A stretch of DNA of 31,823 nucleotides, from contig DDWE01000080.1 of NCBI GenBank assembly GCA_002345625.1, forward strand, positions 1 through 31,823, given 5' to 3'. Source of the DNA: Desulfuromonadaceae bacterium UBA2294 (GTDB lineage: Bacteria > Desulfobacterota > Desulfuromonadia > Desulfuromonadales > UBA2294). The notes under the pieces were generated by a model, which did no database searches, was not told where the DNA came from, and saw nothing but the letters and a program-made list of their open reading frames with translations. The translations under genes and the position numbers were made by a program. Positions 8,269-16,480 of the stretch are shown in pieces (within the stretch, counting starts at the first letter, position 1; each line of letters opens with the position of its first letter).

Positions 8269-8805
8269 ATGAAGTTTTCCCTGAATCTTGCCAGCCGATC
8301 GTATGTTAACCGTCGGGCTCTGTATATCGGCTACGCAACCCTGGGCGCCGTTATGGTCGCAATTTTGCTTTTGAATCTTTTGACCATGTTCGGAATGTAC
8401 CAACAGACCAAAAACACACAGGATAAAATTACCGCATTAAATCTGCGCACAACATCGCATCAAACAGGTGTCCCGGCATTTACCGAGCAAGGTTTTGCTG
8501 CTCTGCAAGAGTCGATCAGTGCTGCCAATGAGGTTCTTGAACGAGACAGTTTTCGCTGGACTGAACTACTTGACCGGTTGGAGCGTTTGATGCCAAAAAA
8601 GGTCAGAGTGCGAGACATTGCACCCAATCATGAACAGCGCACAATTACACTTTCCTGTGAATCTCTTGATTTGGCCGCCTTAAAGCTGTTTCTCGATAAA
8701 CTTTACAGTTCAGGGTATTACGAAAGCGTTTTGTTGACACAACAGGTCATCGATGACAAGACATCACATCTTTATTTTACCGTTCAACTACAGGGGGCTT
8801 TTTAA
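8269..8805 (+). CDS. PilN-like inner-membrane assembly protein
   Basis: A 178-residue bitopic protein. A short cytoplasmic tail carries the conserved LNLASR-type motif (residues 5-10) that PilN-family proteins use to bind PilM. One transmembrane helix follows (about 18-41), then a coiled-coil and a ferredoxin-like periplasmic domain. The ATG at 8269 sits 6 nt from GGAG (8259-8262); the in-frame ATG at 8266 would be only 3 nt away. The gene lies between the PilM-like and PilO-like genes with a TAATG overlap to the latter, the standard pilMNO order. It probably dimerises with PilO to form the periplasmic collar aligning the platform with the secretin. Confidence 0.85.
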   Translation: MKFSLNLASRSYVNRRALYIGYATLGAVMVAILLLNLLTMFGMYQQTKNTQDKITALNLRTTSHQTGVPAFTEQGFAALQESISAANEVLERDSFRWTELLDRLERLMPKKVRVRDIAPNHEQRTITLSCESLDLAALKLFLDKLYSSGYYESVLLTQQVIDDKTSHLYFTVQLQGAF

Positions 8806-9368
8806 TGTTACGTGAACCTTTGTGGTTGGCCGCATGGCGCGTCAATCGTAAAATCCCCTTGCTATTGCTTGGGCTGTTATTGGCCAATGTGCTGATTTAT
8901 TACGTGCCTTTGCGGATGATCGCCAATCAGGCCGATTCAATACAGAGTGATTATATTCGCATGCAAGCCCAGCAACGAAGCCAGTCCAGTGAAAGCGGGA
9001 CCCTGACCCCGGCTGAAACGTATGTGCGCAGCGTTGAGGATATGCAGCGTTTTCGTAACGAGATTCCCGACCAGACAGAACTTTCAGGTCTGGTCGATGA
9101 ACTGTTTCGTATTGCGGAAAAATCAGGTCTTAAAATCACAAGTGTAAAGTATGATCCGCAACGCGACGCCGATCAAAATCTGTTGCACTATGATCTTGGT
9201 TTTGAAGTCGATGGTACCTATGCACAGGTCAAGAAGATGGTGCATGCTGTAGAACAGTCCCCGCGACTTCTTGCCATCGATAAGCTTTCATTGAACAGCT
9301 CTAAATCTGACGGAAATGTCCGCTTGCGTCTGAAGTTGACGACATTTTTTCGTACGGACAAAGTATGA
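8805..9368 (+). CDS. PilO-like inner-membrane assembly protein
   Basis: A 187-residue protein with a cytoplasmic N-terminus, a single membrane helix (about 17-34), a coiled coil (about 38-60) and a ferredoxin-like PilO/GspM domain (about 85-185) marked by the ELSGLVDELFRIAEKSGL helix and the VDGTYAQVKKMVH helix. Partner: the PilN-like product. The start ATG 8805 overlaps the upstream TAA, and its own end overlaps the next gene (ATGA), so expression is coupled across pilM-N-O-P. The role is inferred from family and order; sequence conservation in this family is generally low. Confidence 0.85.
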   Translation: MLREPLWLAAWRVNRKIPLLLLGLLLANVLIYYVPLRMIANQADSIQSDYIRMQAQQRSQSSESGTLTPAETYVRSVEDMQRFRNEIPDQTELSGLVDELFRIAEKSGLKITSVKYDPQRDADQNLLHYDLGFEVDGTYAQVKKMVHAVEQSPRLLAIDKLSLNSSKSDGNVRLRLKLTTFFRTDKV

Positions 9369-10207
9369 ATCGGCAGCGTAAAATACTCCTGTCACTTGTT
9401 GTTTGTTTGTTCCTGGCCCTGGCTTATTCCTGGTATGGAATGCCGAGACAGCAGCGTATTGAGCCAGGGACTCAATTAACGAGTCAGGTTGCGACCACTG
9501 GTCAGCGCACGCGCACAATTGACTCCAGTCACCTGTTGCGGGTTGATTTGCTTGAGCATAATCCGCAGAAGTATTCGAATCCGCAGCGCGACCTGTTTAA
9601 TTTTGTTTCTACGCCACCCCCCAAACCAAAACCGGTTGTTGCTTCCAAGCCAGTTCCGGTGCCCGTTCCGGTTGTTGACCCGGTCGTTGTGCGTCAGACG
9701 GAAGTTCGTCAGGCCCTGGCCCGGTTTACTTTTCTCGGGTTTTTGCTTAAGGAGCAAAAAAGGACCGTTTTTTTGTCTCAAGGAGAGACCCTTTTTTTGG
9801 TTCAGGAGGGTGAGCGTTTTGGAGATAACGGCCGGTTTAAGGCGCTCAGTATCACTCCGGAAAAAATGATGATCAGTCAGTCGGGCGCGGACGGAACAAT
9901 CGATATCCAATTGGTTGAGAAAGAACCTTTGACCCCTTCTTTTGAACCTCGTGATAAACCGTCGGTGACATCGCCGCCGCCAACACCAGTGGCAAAGCCA
10001 TCCGTGACCAATCTGCCGGTTCGGCAACCCGTCCCTGGTTTGCGTGTGCGCGGGAACCGTGGCAGTCGTTGGCTTCCGCCATCTGCGGGCGTAGATGCTG
10101 CGTCGCCTCCGGTTTCGGACGACGATGCATCCTTTTTGTCACCGGAAAGCGATGACGAATCGCTCTTGGCACCGAGTGACAATGAGTCATCAGCCTTCCC
10201 TGACTGA
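9365..10207 (+). CDS. PilP/GspC-like periplasmic coupling protein with acidic tail
   Basis: A 280-residue protein anchored by an uncleaved N-terminal helix (about 7-22) rather than by the lipobox normal for PilP. The pattern RDLFNF (75-80) and a small beta domain (about 115-185; FTFLGFLL, VFLSQGETLFLVQEGE) fit the homology region that GspC and PilP use to contact the secretin. Two proline-rich linkers (84-108, 188-245) flank this domain, and the protein ends in an acidic, serine-rich tail (249-280). It begins inside the pilO-like stop codon and precedes the secretin, matching PilP/GspC placement. It is therefore best read as a GspC/PilP hybrid. Function is inferred from position and a short domain match. 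Confidence 0.7.
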   Translation: MNRQRKILLSLVVCLFLALAYSWYGMPRQQRIEPGTQLTSQVATTGQRTRTIDSSHLLRVDLLEHNPQKYSNPQRDLFNFVSTPPPKPKPVVASKPVPVPVPVVDPVVVRQTEVRQALARFTFLGFLLKEQKRTVFLSQGETLFLVQEGERFGDNGRFKALSITPEKMMISQSGADGTIDIQLVEKEPLTPSFEPRDKPSVTSPPPTPVAKPSVTNLPVRQPVPGLRVRGNRGSRWLPPSAGVDAASPPVSDDDASFLSPESDDESLLAPSDNESSAFPD

Positions 10208-10266
10208 TGGCGTAATTAAATGCGACTGACCTTGATACGTTTGCACCTGAAATGGAGATAATACGG

Positions 10267-12792
10267 ATGTTTTACAGAAAAGCAGGAATGACACTTTTGC
10301 TGACACTGTCGCTTGTGGCTTGCTCGGCACACTCCGGTTACTACCGTGACGGGATCAAGGCGACGCATGAAAAAGCCTATGATGAGGCCGTTCTCTATTT
10401 TCGTCTGGCGCTTGATGCCAAACCGGGCGATCCGGTTTACAGTGCACGTCTGGCTGCGGTTAGCACTCGTGCAGCACAGGGGCATCTTCTGCGTGGCCGC
10501 GCTCTGCGCGACGAGGGCAAGCTGATTGAAGCCTCAAGTGAACTTCAGTTAGCGATTTCTCTTGATCCATCCTTGTTTGTTGCCCAATCCGAGCTCGACG
10601 AAATTGCCAGACTGCAAAAAATTCGCAGCATGATGTCCGAAGCTCAGGAACACTTTCAGGCGCGTCGTTTGCCACAGGCGAAGGTCGCGGTCAAGAAGGT
10701 TCTTGATATTGATTCCAATAATCCTGTTGCACAGGCGTTATTGAAACAGATCATTGAAGATCGCAATACCCTGGTCGGCGGTTTTGAGCTGGCCGTGGAG
10801 TCGAAGGCCCCGATCACCTTGAAGTTCAAGGATGCCAAGCTGCAGGAAGTGTTCAAAATTCTCAATCAGCTCTCAGGGGTCAATTTTATTTTTGACGAAG
10901 ATATCAAAGCGCAAACCGTTACTTTGCTGCTGGAGGACGCCACCTTTTCCCAGGCCCTCGAGTTGTTGATGAAAATGAATAATCTCAGCTCACGTGTGCT
11001 CAACCCGAAGACCGTTATTATCTACGACAACACCACCGAGAAACAAAAGCAGTACGAAGACCAGGTTATCCAGACCTTCTACTTGTCGAACATCGATGCC
11101 AAAAAGGCCGTCAATCTCCTGCGTACCATGTTGCAGCTGCGCAAGGTTTATGTACATGAAGAACTCAATGCTATTGTCGTTCGCGATCGCCCTGAAGTCG
11201 TGAAGTTAGTCGAGCAGATGCTCGAAAACGCCGACCTCTCCGATTCAGAAGTTTTGTTTGACCTGGAATTAATTGAAGTGAATCACGGAGATATTTTGAA
11301 GCTGGGAGCAAAATTGAGTACCAACTCGATTTCCGCGGTGGCGGTTACTGGCACCACTCAGGTTGCTCAGGGTATCCCCACTTCAGGTATAGACGGTCTG
11401 ATTAAAGGGATTGGTGGCCTTGATGTGCTGTTTACCTTGCCGTCAGCCACCTTCGACTTCACCAAGACATTGACTGATACAAATATTCTCGCAACGCCAA
11501 AAATCAGGGTCAAAAATCGCGAGAAAGCCAAAGTCCATGTCGGTTCCCGTGAGCCGACCCTTACCTCCACCATCTCAGGCGATAATGTCAGTTCCAATGT
11601 TCAGTACATCGACATCGGGGTCAAGGTTGATGTTGAACCGATCATACAATTAGATGGTTCGGTGATGACCAAACTTCGTCTTGAAGTCAGTTCAAAAGGT
11701 GAGAAGTTAACTTCGTCTGACGAAAATACAGTGGCATTCGCCATCAACACCACTAATGCTGAGACTGCACTGATACTTCTGGATGGGGAACGGACAATTA
11801 TTGGTGGTCTGATTCGATCGGTTGAGAATAAAACCCGTAACACTATCCCTTTTCTCGGGGATATACCTTTGCTTGGCGCCCTTTTTTCTAGTCACGACAC
11901 GACGGATGTAAATCGCGAGATCCTGATGTCGATCACGCCGCATATTGTGAAAAATCTCAATGTTCCGAGCATGGAAAAATCCCGCATCTGGTCGGGTGGG
12001 GAGGATGAGATGAAGGCGGGGGCAAATTTCAGTGCTTTTGCTGAGGAACCCGATTTTACAGAGGAATCACAAGCGAAACCCTCTCCTGCTCCTTCCGTGC
12101 AGACGCGCAAGGGTGAAGCGAGCCTGACACCGTTACCGCCAGTGGTTCAGCCGGTTGATGTGCCTGAACCGGTTACCGCATTACCGTTGCCTCAGGTCGA
12201 ACCTGTGGTGCCAAGTGGCGCGCCGGAGCTACCGGTATCTTCGACTCAATCACAGCCTATGCCCGAAACGATTGTTCCGACCGAACCTATCGAAGTAATT
12301 GCGCCAGCTGAAACGGTCGGGACGGCAGACGGCGTTGAGCAGGTTCTGGTTCCGCCGGCAGAGATTCGTACTGTTCCCGAGCAGAGTCGGGTCTTTTTCA
12401 CCGGCCCTAAATTGGTTCATCCAGGTGAAGAGTTTGCTCTTGAGTTACAGATTTCAGAGTCCAAGGGACTGTTCAGCGCTCCTTTGTTTGTCAATTACGA
12501 TCAGCAGCTACTGACTTACTTGCGTTTTGAAGAGGGGAATCTGCTTAAACTCCCCAATTTGCCGAGTATCTTCTCGCTCAGTCCGAACCCGCAAAGGGGT
12601 GAGCTGATTATTGGCAGCAAGCAGGCATCCGGTGGCACTGGTGCCAATGGCAGCGGGACTCTGGTCCGTCTTTATTTCCAGGCAAAAGATGCAGGTACTG
12701 CAGTTGTGCGTCCGAACCGGGTTAATTTGCGTGCGGTGGATGGCAATCGTCTGCAGGCTGAAACCGAGCCGTTCCAGATTGAGATCAGGTAG
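10267..12792 (+). CDS. Secretin lipoprotein with N-terminal TPR and C-terminal cohesin domain
   Basis: An 841-residue outer-membrane channel protein. The signal peptide ends in a lipobox (LVAC, Cys 19), so it is probably lipidated and self-piloting. Residues about 25-150 form TPR-like helices. N0/STN-like (about 176-250) and N1-type (267-325) domains precede the secretin core (about 330-563), which contains the VENKTRNTIPFLGDIPLLG signature (519-537). A proline-rich linker (about 595-705) leads to a C-terminal beta-sandwich (about 707-841) of cohesin type. ATG 10267 is preferred because GGAG (10254-10257) is 9 nt upstream; an ATG at 10252 precedes that site. It should form the outer gate of the secretion machine; the cohesin module could hold a substrate or a surface partner. 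In G. sulfurreducens the oxpG locus has, as I recall, a comparable secretin. Confidence 0.9.
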   Translation: MFYRKAGMTLLLTLSLVACSAHSGYYRDGIKATHEKAYDEAVLYFRLALDAKPGDPVYSARLAAVSTRAAQGHLLRGRALRDEGKLIEASSELQLAISLDPSLFVAQSELDEIARLQKIRSMMSEAQEHFQARRLPQAKVAVKKVLDIDSNNPVAQALLKQIIEDRNTLVGGFELAVESKAPITLKFKDAKLQEVFKILNQLSGVNFIFDEDIKAQTVTLLLEDATFSQALELLMKMNNLSSRVLNPKTVIIYDNTTEKQKQYEDQVIQTFYLSNIDAKKAVNLLRTMLQLRKVYVHEELNAIVVRDRPEVVKLVEQMLENADLSDSEVLFDLELIEVNHGDILKLGAKLSTNSISAVAVTGTTQVAQGIPTSGIDGLIKGIGGLDVLFTLPSATFDFTKTLTDTNILATPKIRVKNREKAKVHVGSREPTLTSTISGDNVSSNVQYIDIGVKVDVEPIIQLDGSVMTKLRLEVSSKGEKLTSSDENTVAFAINTTNAETALILLDGERTIIGGLIRSVENKTRNTIPFLGDIPLLGALFSSHDTTDVNREILMSITPHIVKNLNVPSMEKSRIWSGGEDEMKAGANFSAFAEEPDFTEESQAKPSPAPSVQTRKGEASLTPLPPVVQPVDVPEPVTALPLPQVEPVVPSGAPELPVSSTQSQPMPETIVPTEPIEVIAPAETVGTADGVEQVLVPPAEIRTVPEQSRVFFTGPKLVHPGEEFALELQISESKGLFSAPLFVNYDQQLLTYLRFEEGNLLKLPNLPSIFSLSPNPQRGELIIGSKQASGGTGANGSGTLVRLYFQAKDAGTAVVRPNRVNLRAVDGNRLQAETEPFQIEIR

Positions 12793-12795
12793 GTA

Positions 12796-13278
12796 ATGTC
12801 GCGCTTTCTGTGCTGCGAACGGGGTTTGACCCTGATCGAGATGATTATTGCCATGGCCATCATGGCTATTATGGCGTCGGCCATTGTGCCTCTTGCAGAA
12901 GTGACTGTAAAAAGGACCAAGGAGATTGAACTCCAGCGCAGCTTGCGTGAGATTCGAACCGCAATTGACAACTACAAAGCGGATTACGACAAAGCCAAAG
13001 AACAAAAAAAAATTATCACCTCTATTGATGAAACCGGTTACCCTGAGTCGTTGGAAATCCTGGTCGAAGGGAAGGAGTGGGGCGACCTTTATCCTTTCCC
13101 GCGCCGTTATCTGCGTCGTATCCCGCGTGATCCATTCGATCGTTACGATGAAGGCTGGGGCATGCGTTCTGCCAAGGACGACCCTGACTCCTTTTCCTGG
13201 GGCGGTGACGATGTTTTTGATGTCTATTCACAAAGTGACGGGGTCGCTCTTGACGGCACCCCGTACAACACCTGGTGA
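12796..13278 (+). CDS. Type II pseudopilin, first of a tandem pair
   Basis: A 160-residue prepilin. The class III leader ends ERG|LTLIE, with cleavage after Gly and Glu at mature +5, followed by a hydrophobic helix to about residue 35. The globular part resembles GspG: a YPESLEIL motif, an IPRDPFDRY loop and a C-terminal DGTPYNTW. A prepilin peptidase must process it, but none is encoded in the window. It begins 3 nt after the secretin stop; AGG at 12787-12789 lies 6 nt upstream of the ATG. It shares its leader, IPRDP loop and tail with the next gene. It is probably a fibre subunit in the periplasm; which of the two is the major pseudopilin cannot be decided. Confidence 0.92.
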   Translation: MSRFLCCERGLTLIEMIIAMAIMAIMASAIVPLAEVTVKRTKEIELQRSLREIRTAIDNYKADYDKAKEQKKIITSIDETGYPESLEILVEGKEWGDLYPFPRRYLRRIPRDPFDRYDEGWGMRSAKDDPDSFSWGGDDVFDVYSQSDGVALDGTPYNTW

Positions 13279-13281
13279 ACA

Positions 13282-13695
13282 ATGATGATTTCCTATTCAA
13301 AATTGAGATTTGAGCGTGGTTTTACGCTGATTGAACTGATGATCGTTTTGTCGATCATCGGCATTCTGGCGTCGATTGCCGCGCCAAGTTATCGTGAACA
13401 TACGATCCGTGCCCGGGAGACGGTCTTGATGGAAGACCTTTACCAGATGCGTCAGGCCATCGATGCCTATTTTGCCGATAAGATGAAATACCCGGAGTCT
13501 CTCGATGACATGGTCGTCAACAAATATCTTCGTGCCATCCCTCGCGATCCGATGACCCGCTCGGCTGACACCTGGCAAGTCGTCCCTCCCGAACCTTTGC
13601 CAGACAGTGGTGATCTCGCTGATGGCGGCGTGTTCGACGTGCATAGCGGAAGTGACCTGATTGGTCTTAACGGGATTCCGTACCGAGAGTGGTAA
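13282..13695 (+). CDS. Type II pseudopilin, GspG/OxpG-like
   Basis: A 137-residue prepilin with leader ERG|FTLIE (cleavage after Gly, Phe +1, Glu +5) and a standard hydrophobic N-terminal helix. The globular domain has YPESLDDM, IPRDPMT, a TWQVV strand and the DVHSGS...NGIPYREW tail, matching GspG-type pseudopilins and, from memory, the OxpG pseudopilin of Geobacter sulfurreducens. The start may be ATG 13282 or 13285; only a weak GGTGA precedes them. It lies 3 nt after its paralogue and 4 nt before ftsE. It is the likely major pseudopilin of the atypical machine, exported through the inner membrane and processed by an unlinked PilD-type peptidase. Confidence 0.92.
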   Translation: MMISYSKLRFERGFTLIELMIVLSIIGILASIAAPSYREHTIRARETVLMEDLYQMRQAIDAYFADKMKYPESLDDMVVNKYLRAIPRDPMTRSADTWQVVPPEPLPDSGDLADGGVFDVHSGSDLIGLNGIPYREW

Positions 13696-13699
13696 TGGA

Positions 13700-14365
13700 A
13701 TGATCCAGCTTTATAACGTCTGCAAATCCTACAGTCGTGAAGGCAGTGCGCTGGAGGATGTTAACCTTAAAATTCCCAAGGGGGATTTTGTCTACATCAC
13801 CGGTCCGTCCGGCGCCGGTAAGTCGACCCTGCTGAAGCTGCTTTATGTGGCCGAAAAGCCGACACGGGGTCAGATTCTGATTAACGGGCAGAATGTCACC
13901 CGCATGGGACCAGTCAAGATCCCCTATTTACGCCGGCAGATCGGCATTGTCTTTCAGGATTTCAAGCTGATTTCCACCCGGACAATTTTCGAGAATGTTG
14001 CTTTTCCCCTTGAGGTGCGCGGACGCAAGCGCTTCGAAATCAGCAAAAAAGTTTATCAGATGTTGAAAAATGTCGGTCTGGAGCACAAACTCGCCAAGCA
14101 TCCTCTGGAACTCTCAGGTGGCGAGCAGCAGCGCGTTGCGATCGCCCGTGCCCTGGTGATGGAACCCTTGGTCTTGCTGGCAGACGAACCGACCGGTAAT
14201 CTCGACCCGGATGCGACCCTTGAAATTATGGAATTATTCAAAGGTGCCAATGCACGCGGGACGACCGTTTTGCTCGCCACTCATGACAGGGAAATGATCC
14301 GACGCTTTCCCCGTCGACAGATCTGCCTCGAACACGGGCGCCTGATCGATGACCTGACGCCTTGA
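13700..14365 (+). CDS. ftsE: Cell-division ABC ATPase FtsE
   Basis: A 221-residue ABC ATPase that drives FtsX from the cytoplasm. Walker A GPSGAGKS (35-42), a Q-loop at about residue 86 (VFQD), signature LSGGE (138-142), Walker B LLADEP (159-164) and switch His 195 are all present. The first 60 residues follow the FtsE pattern closely, including the SGAGKSTLLKLL stretch. FtsEX transmits ATP hydrolysis across the membrane to peptidoglycan hydrolase activators of the EnvC type, and the envC-like gene is two genes downstream. ATG 13700 is chosen over a longer TTG/GTG-started reading frame that overlaps the pseudopilin. The gap to the pseudopilin is only 4 nt, with no terminator between them. Confidence 0.95.
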   Translation: MIQLYNVCKSYSREGSALEDVNLKIPKGDFVYITGPSGAGKSTLLKLLYVAEKPTRGQILINGQNVTRMGPVKIPYLRRQIGIVFQDFKLISTRTIFENVAFPLEVRGRKRFEISKKVYQMLKNVGLEHKLAKHPLELSGGEQQRVAIARALVMEPLVLLADEPTGNLDPDATLEIMELFKGANARGTTVLLATHDREMIRRFPRRQICLEHGRLIDDLTP

Positions 14366-14398
14366 TTCTTCACCACTCTTCCCGTAATAGGGGGGCTA

Positions 14399-15295
14399 TT
14401 GTTTGGCAAATTGATCTATCTGTTGCGTAGGGCCCTGCGTAATATCCGACAATCACCGTTTCTGTGCACTGCGTCGGTCGGTACTGTTGCCGTCTCGCTG
14501 TGCATCCTGGCCTTTTTTGCGATCATCGTCCTTAATGTCCAATCTCTGACCCGGCACTGGAGTCGCGATGTGCAGGTCGTCGCATATTTTGATACCGTTC
14601 CAGCGCGTGAGCAGAGACAATCACTGATTAAGCAGGCTATGGTTCTACCCGGCGTGCAGTCAGTCGAGTTTATTGACGCCCAACAGGCGTACAGTTCGTT
14701 TAAGGAGCGGCTGGGTGACGATGCCATTCTCCTTGATGGACTGGAGAACGATTTTTTGCCGGCCTCATTACGCTTGACCCTGGACGAAAATAGTCGAAAT
14801 CGTCATGGAGTCGATTCCGTTGTTCGTCGTCTGAAAAAGATTGCAGCATTTTCAGATTTTCGTTATGGGCAGGACTGGCTCGATCGTTTCGAATCCTTCG
14901 TAACCCTGATACGTATCAGCGGCGTTGTCCTCGGTGGGTTTTTACTCTTTGCCACCCTGTTTATTGTCGCCAACACAATAAAACTGACTATTTATGCTCG
15001 ACGCGAGGAGTTGGAAATCATGGCTCTGGTCGGTGGTACGCCTCTGTTTATCAAGACCCCTTTTTTACTGGAAGGGGCTTTGCAGGGTGCTCTTGGTGGC
15101 ACTTTAGCTCTCGGGTTGTCCTGGTTGTTGTTTAATTTTTTTCTGCAGCAGGGGCTTGAGGCACTGCTCCTTGCTTCCGGTGTTGATCAAGTGGTCTTTC
15201 TGCCCGCAATCCATCAGGGGATGGTTGTGCTGACGGGCGTACTGCTCGGTTTTTTAGGCAGTCTGGTTTCATTGCATCGTTTGGCCCGGGCTTGA
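14399..15295 (+). CDS. ftsX: Cell-division ABC permease FtsX
   Basis: A 298-residue membrane protein with four predicted helices (about 24-46, 170-195, 222-245, 268-290) and a large periplasmic loop between the first two, the FtsX topology. The loop contains the family pattern PGVQSVEFIDAQQAYSSFKE and the FSDFRYGQDWLDR segment. The periplasmic loop is the part that binds EnvC-type coiled-coil proteins in E. coli. The start is the rare TTG at 14399 behind a G-rich ribosome site (14390-14395); no ATG or GTG lies close in frame. It follows ftsE by 33 nt and ends 4 nt before the envC-like gene, so the ATPase-permease-activator trio is encoded together. Confidence 0.93.
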   Translation: MFGKLIYLLRRALRNIRQSPFLCTASVGTVAVSLCILAFFAIIVLNVQSLTRHWSRDVQVVAYFDTVPAREQRQSLIKQAMVLPGVQSVEFIDAQQAYSSFKERLGDDAILLDGLENDFLPASLRLTLDENSRNRHGVDSVVRRLKKIAAFSDFRYGQDWLDRFESFVTLIRISGVVLGGFLLFATLFIVANTIKLTIYARREELEIMALVGGTPLFIKTPFLLEGALQGALGGTLALGLSWLLFNFFLQQGLEALLLASGVDQVVFLPAIHQGMVVLTGVLLGFLGSLVSLHRLARA

Positions 15296-15299
15296 TACT

Positions 15300-16466
15300 G
15301 TGTCTTATTCTTCGATATTCCGTGGCGCGGTCTTATCCCTTTGCTGTTTTGTAGCGGCCGGTTCGGCTTTGGCCGATAACACCCAGAAACTCGATGAGAG
15401 TCGGCGTCAGTTAGAACAGATCGAGCAGCGCCTTGAACAGGCAATAGCCGATCTGGCGTCAAAAAAAACGACCGAACGTGATCTGACCAGCGACCTGGGT
15501 GTACTTGACCGGCAGCTGTCGCAGATGCAGCGTCAGGTCAGTGCGACTCGGAAAAAAATCAAAGAACTTGATCTTGACATTGCTGCCGCGCAAAAAAAAA
15601 GGACCCAGGCCAGGCGTGAAGTTGATGCGTTACGGGCACAGGTTCAAGAAAGACTGGTTGCGCTCTACAAATCAGAAGAAGCCGGTGTGCTCAAAACACT
15701 CTTCTCAGCCCGTAACCTGAACCAACTGTTTGAAGACTACGACTTCTTCAGTCGGATTGTTCGGCATGACCGGGTTTTGCTCGATACGTTTCGCGACAAA
15801 GTTCTACAGCATCAGGTCGCCATCGATCACTTGTCGCGGGTTCATCGCCAACAGCAGACAGCTGCTTCAGACCTTAAACAACGAGAAGCCGATCTTCGCC
15901 GGACCCAAAAAATAAAAAAACGCTTTCTTGCTGCGGTCCGCAAGGATCGGAATTCCTTAAACGCCATGATTGCTGATTTGCAGGACAAGGCAGAGCGCCT
16001 CTCTTCACTGGTTGATGATTTAACCTCCGGCGATTCGGCGCAAGCGGCACGATCCGATACATCGCTTTTTGCCTTGCAGAAGGGGATTTTGCCCTGGCCG
16101 GTTATTGGACCGATTAAGGTTAACTTCGGACGGACACCACATCCTGATCTCGGCACCTTGTTTGAAAGCCATGGCATAGAGATCGGTTCTGAACCGGCGA
16201 CGGCCGTTCGCGCTGTCTGGTCTGGTCGGGTTGCTTTTGCCAAGAGTTTTAAAGGTTATGGGAATCTGATGATTATTGATCATGACGGCGGTTATTATAC
16301 GCTGTATGCTCAGGTGGAACGTTTGCAAAAGTCATCGGGTGATGCTGTCCGTCAGGGTGAGGTGATTGCCTACACCGGATTTGAGGGGGCTGATTCGCTA
16401 TATTTTGAAATACGTCAGGGTCGCACTCCCATCGATCCACAGCCATGGATCGAAAAACGCCGATGA
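15300..16466 (+). CDS. envC: EnvC-like murein hydrolase activator, degenerate LytM domain
   Basis: A 388-residue periplasmic protein. A signal peptide (1-25, cleavage after ALA) is followed by long coiled coils (about 27-120 and 160-245) and a C-terminal M23/LytM domain (about 263-385). The LytM fold is recognisable (FESHGIEIG, YGNLMIIDHDGGYYTLYA, LYFEIR), but by alignment to the family motifs the four zinc ligands are replaced: Ser 290, Glu 294, Gln 338 and Tyr 368. This is the state of E. coli EnvC, which activates amidases without hydrolysing peptidoglycan itself. FtsX, encoded just upstream, is the expected membrane partner. The start is GTG 15300. The symbol is by function and context; which hydrolase it activates is unknown. 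Confidence 0.85.
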   Translation: MSYSSIFRGAVLSLCCFVAAGSALADNTQKLDESRRQLEQIEQRLEQAIADLASKKTTERDLTSDLGVLDRQLSQMQRQVSATRKKIKELDLDIAAAQKKRTQARREVDALRAQVQERLVALYKSEEAGVLKTLFSARNLNQLFEDYDFFSRIVRHDRVLLDTFRDKVLQHQVAIDHLSRVHRQQQTAASDLKQREADLRRTQKIKKRFLAAVRKDRNSLNAMIADLQDKAERLSSLVDDLTSGDSAQAARSDTSLFALQKGILPWPVIGPIKVNFGRTPHPDLGTLFESHGIEIGSEPATAVRAVWSGRVAFAKSFKGYGNLMIIDHDGGYYTLYAQVERLQKSSGDAVRQGEVIAYTGFEGADSLYFEIRQGRTPIDPQPWIEKRR

Positions 16467-16480
16467 CTACAGGAGGGTCT

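Noticed and set aside
16445..16480. Upstream ATG for ctpA inside the envC-like gene
   Set aside because: AGGAGG at 16471-16476 clearly serves ATG 16481, which starts a normal export signal.
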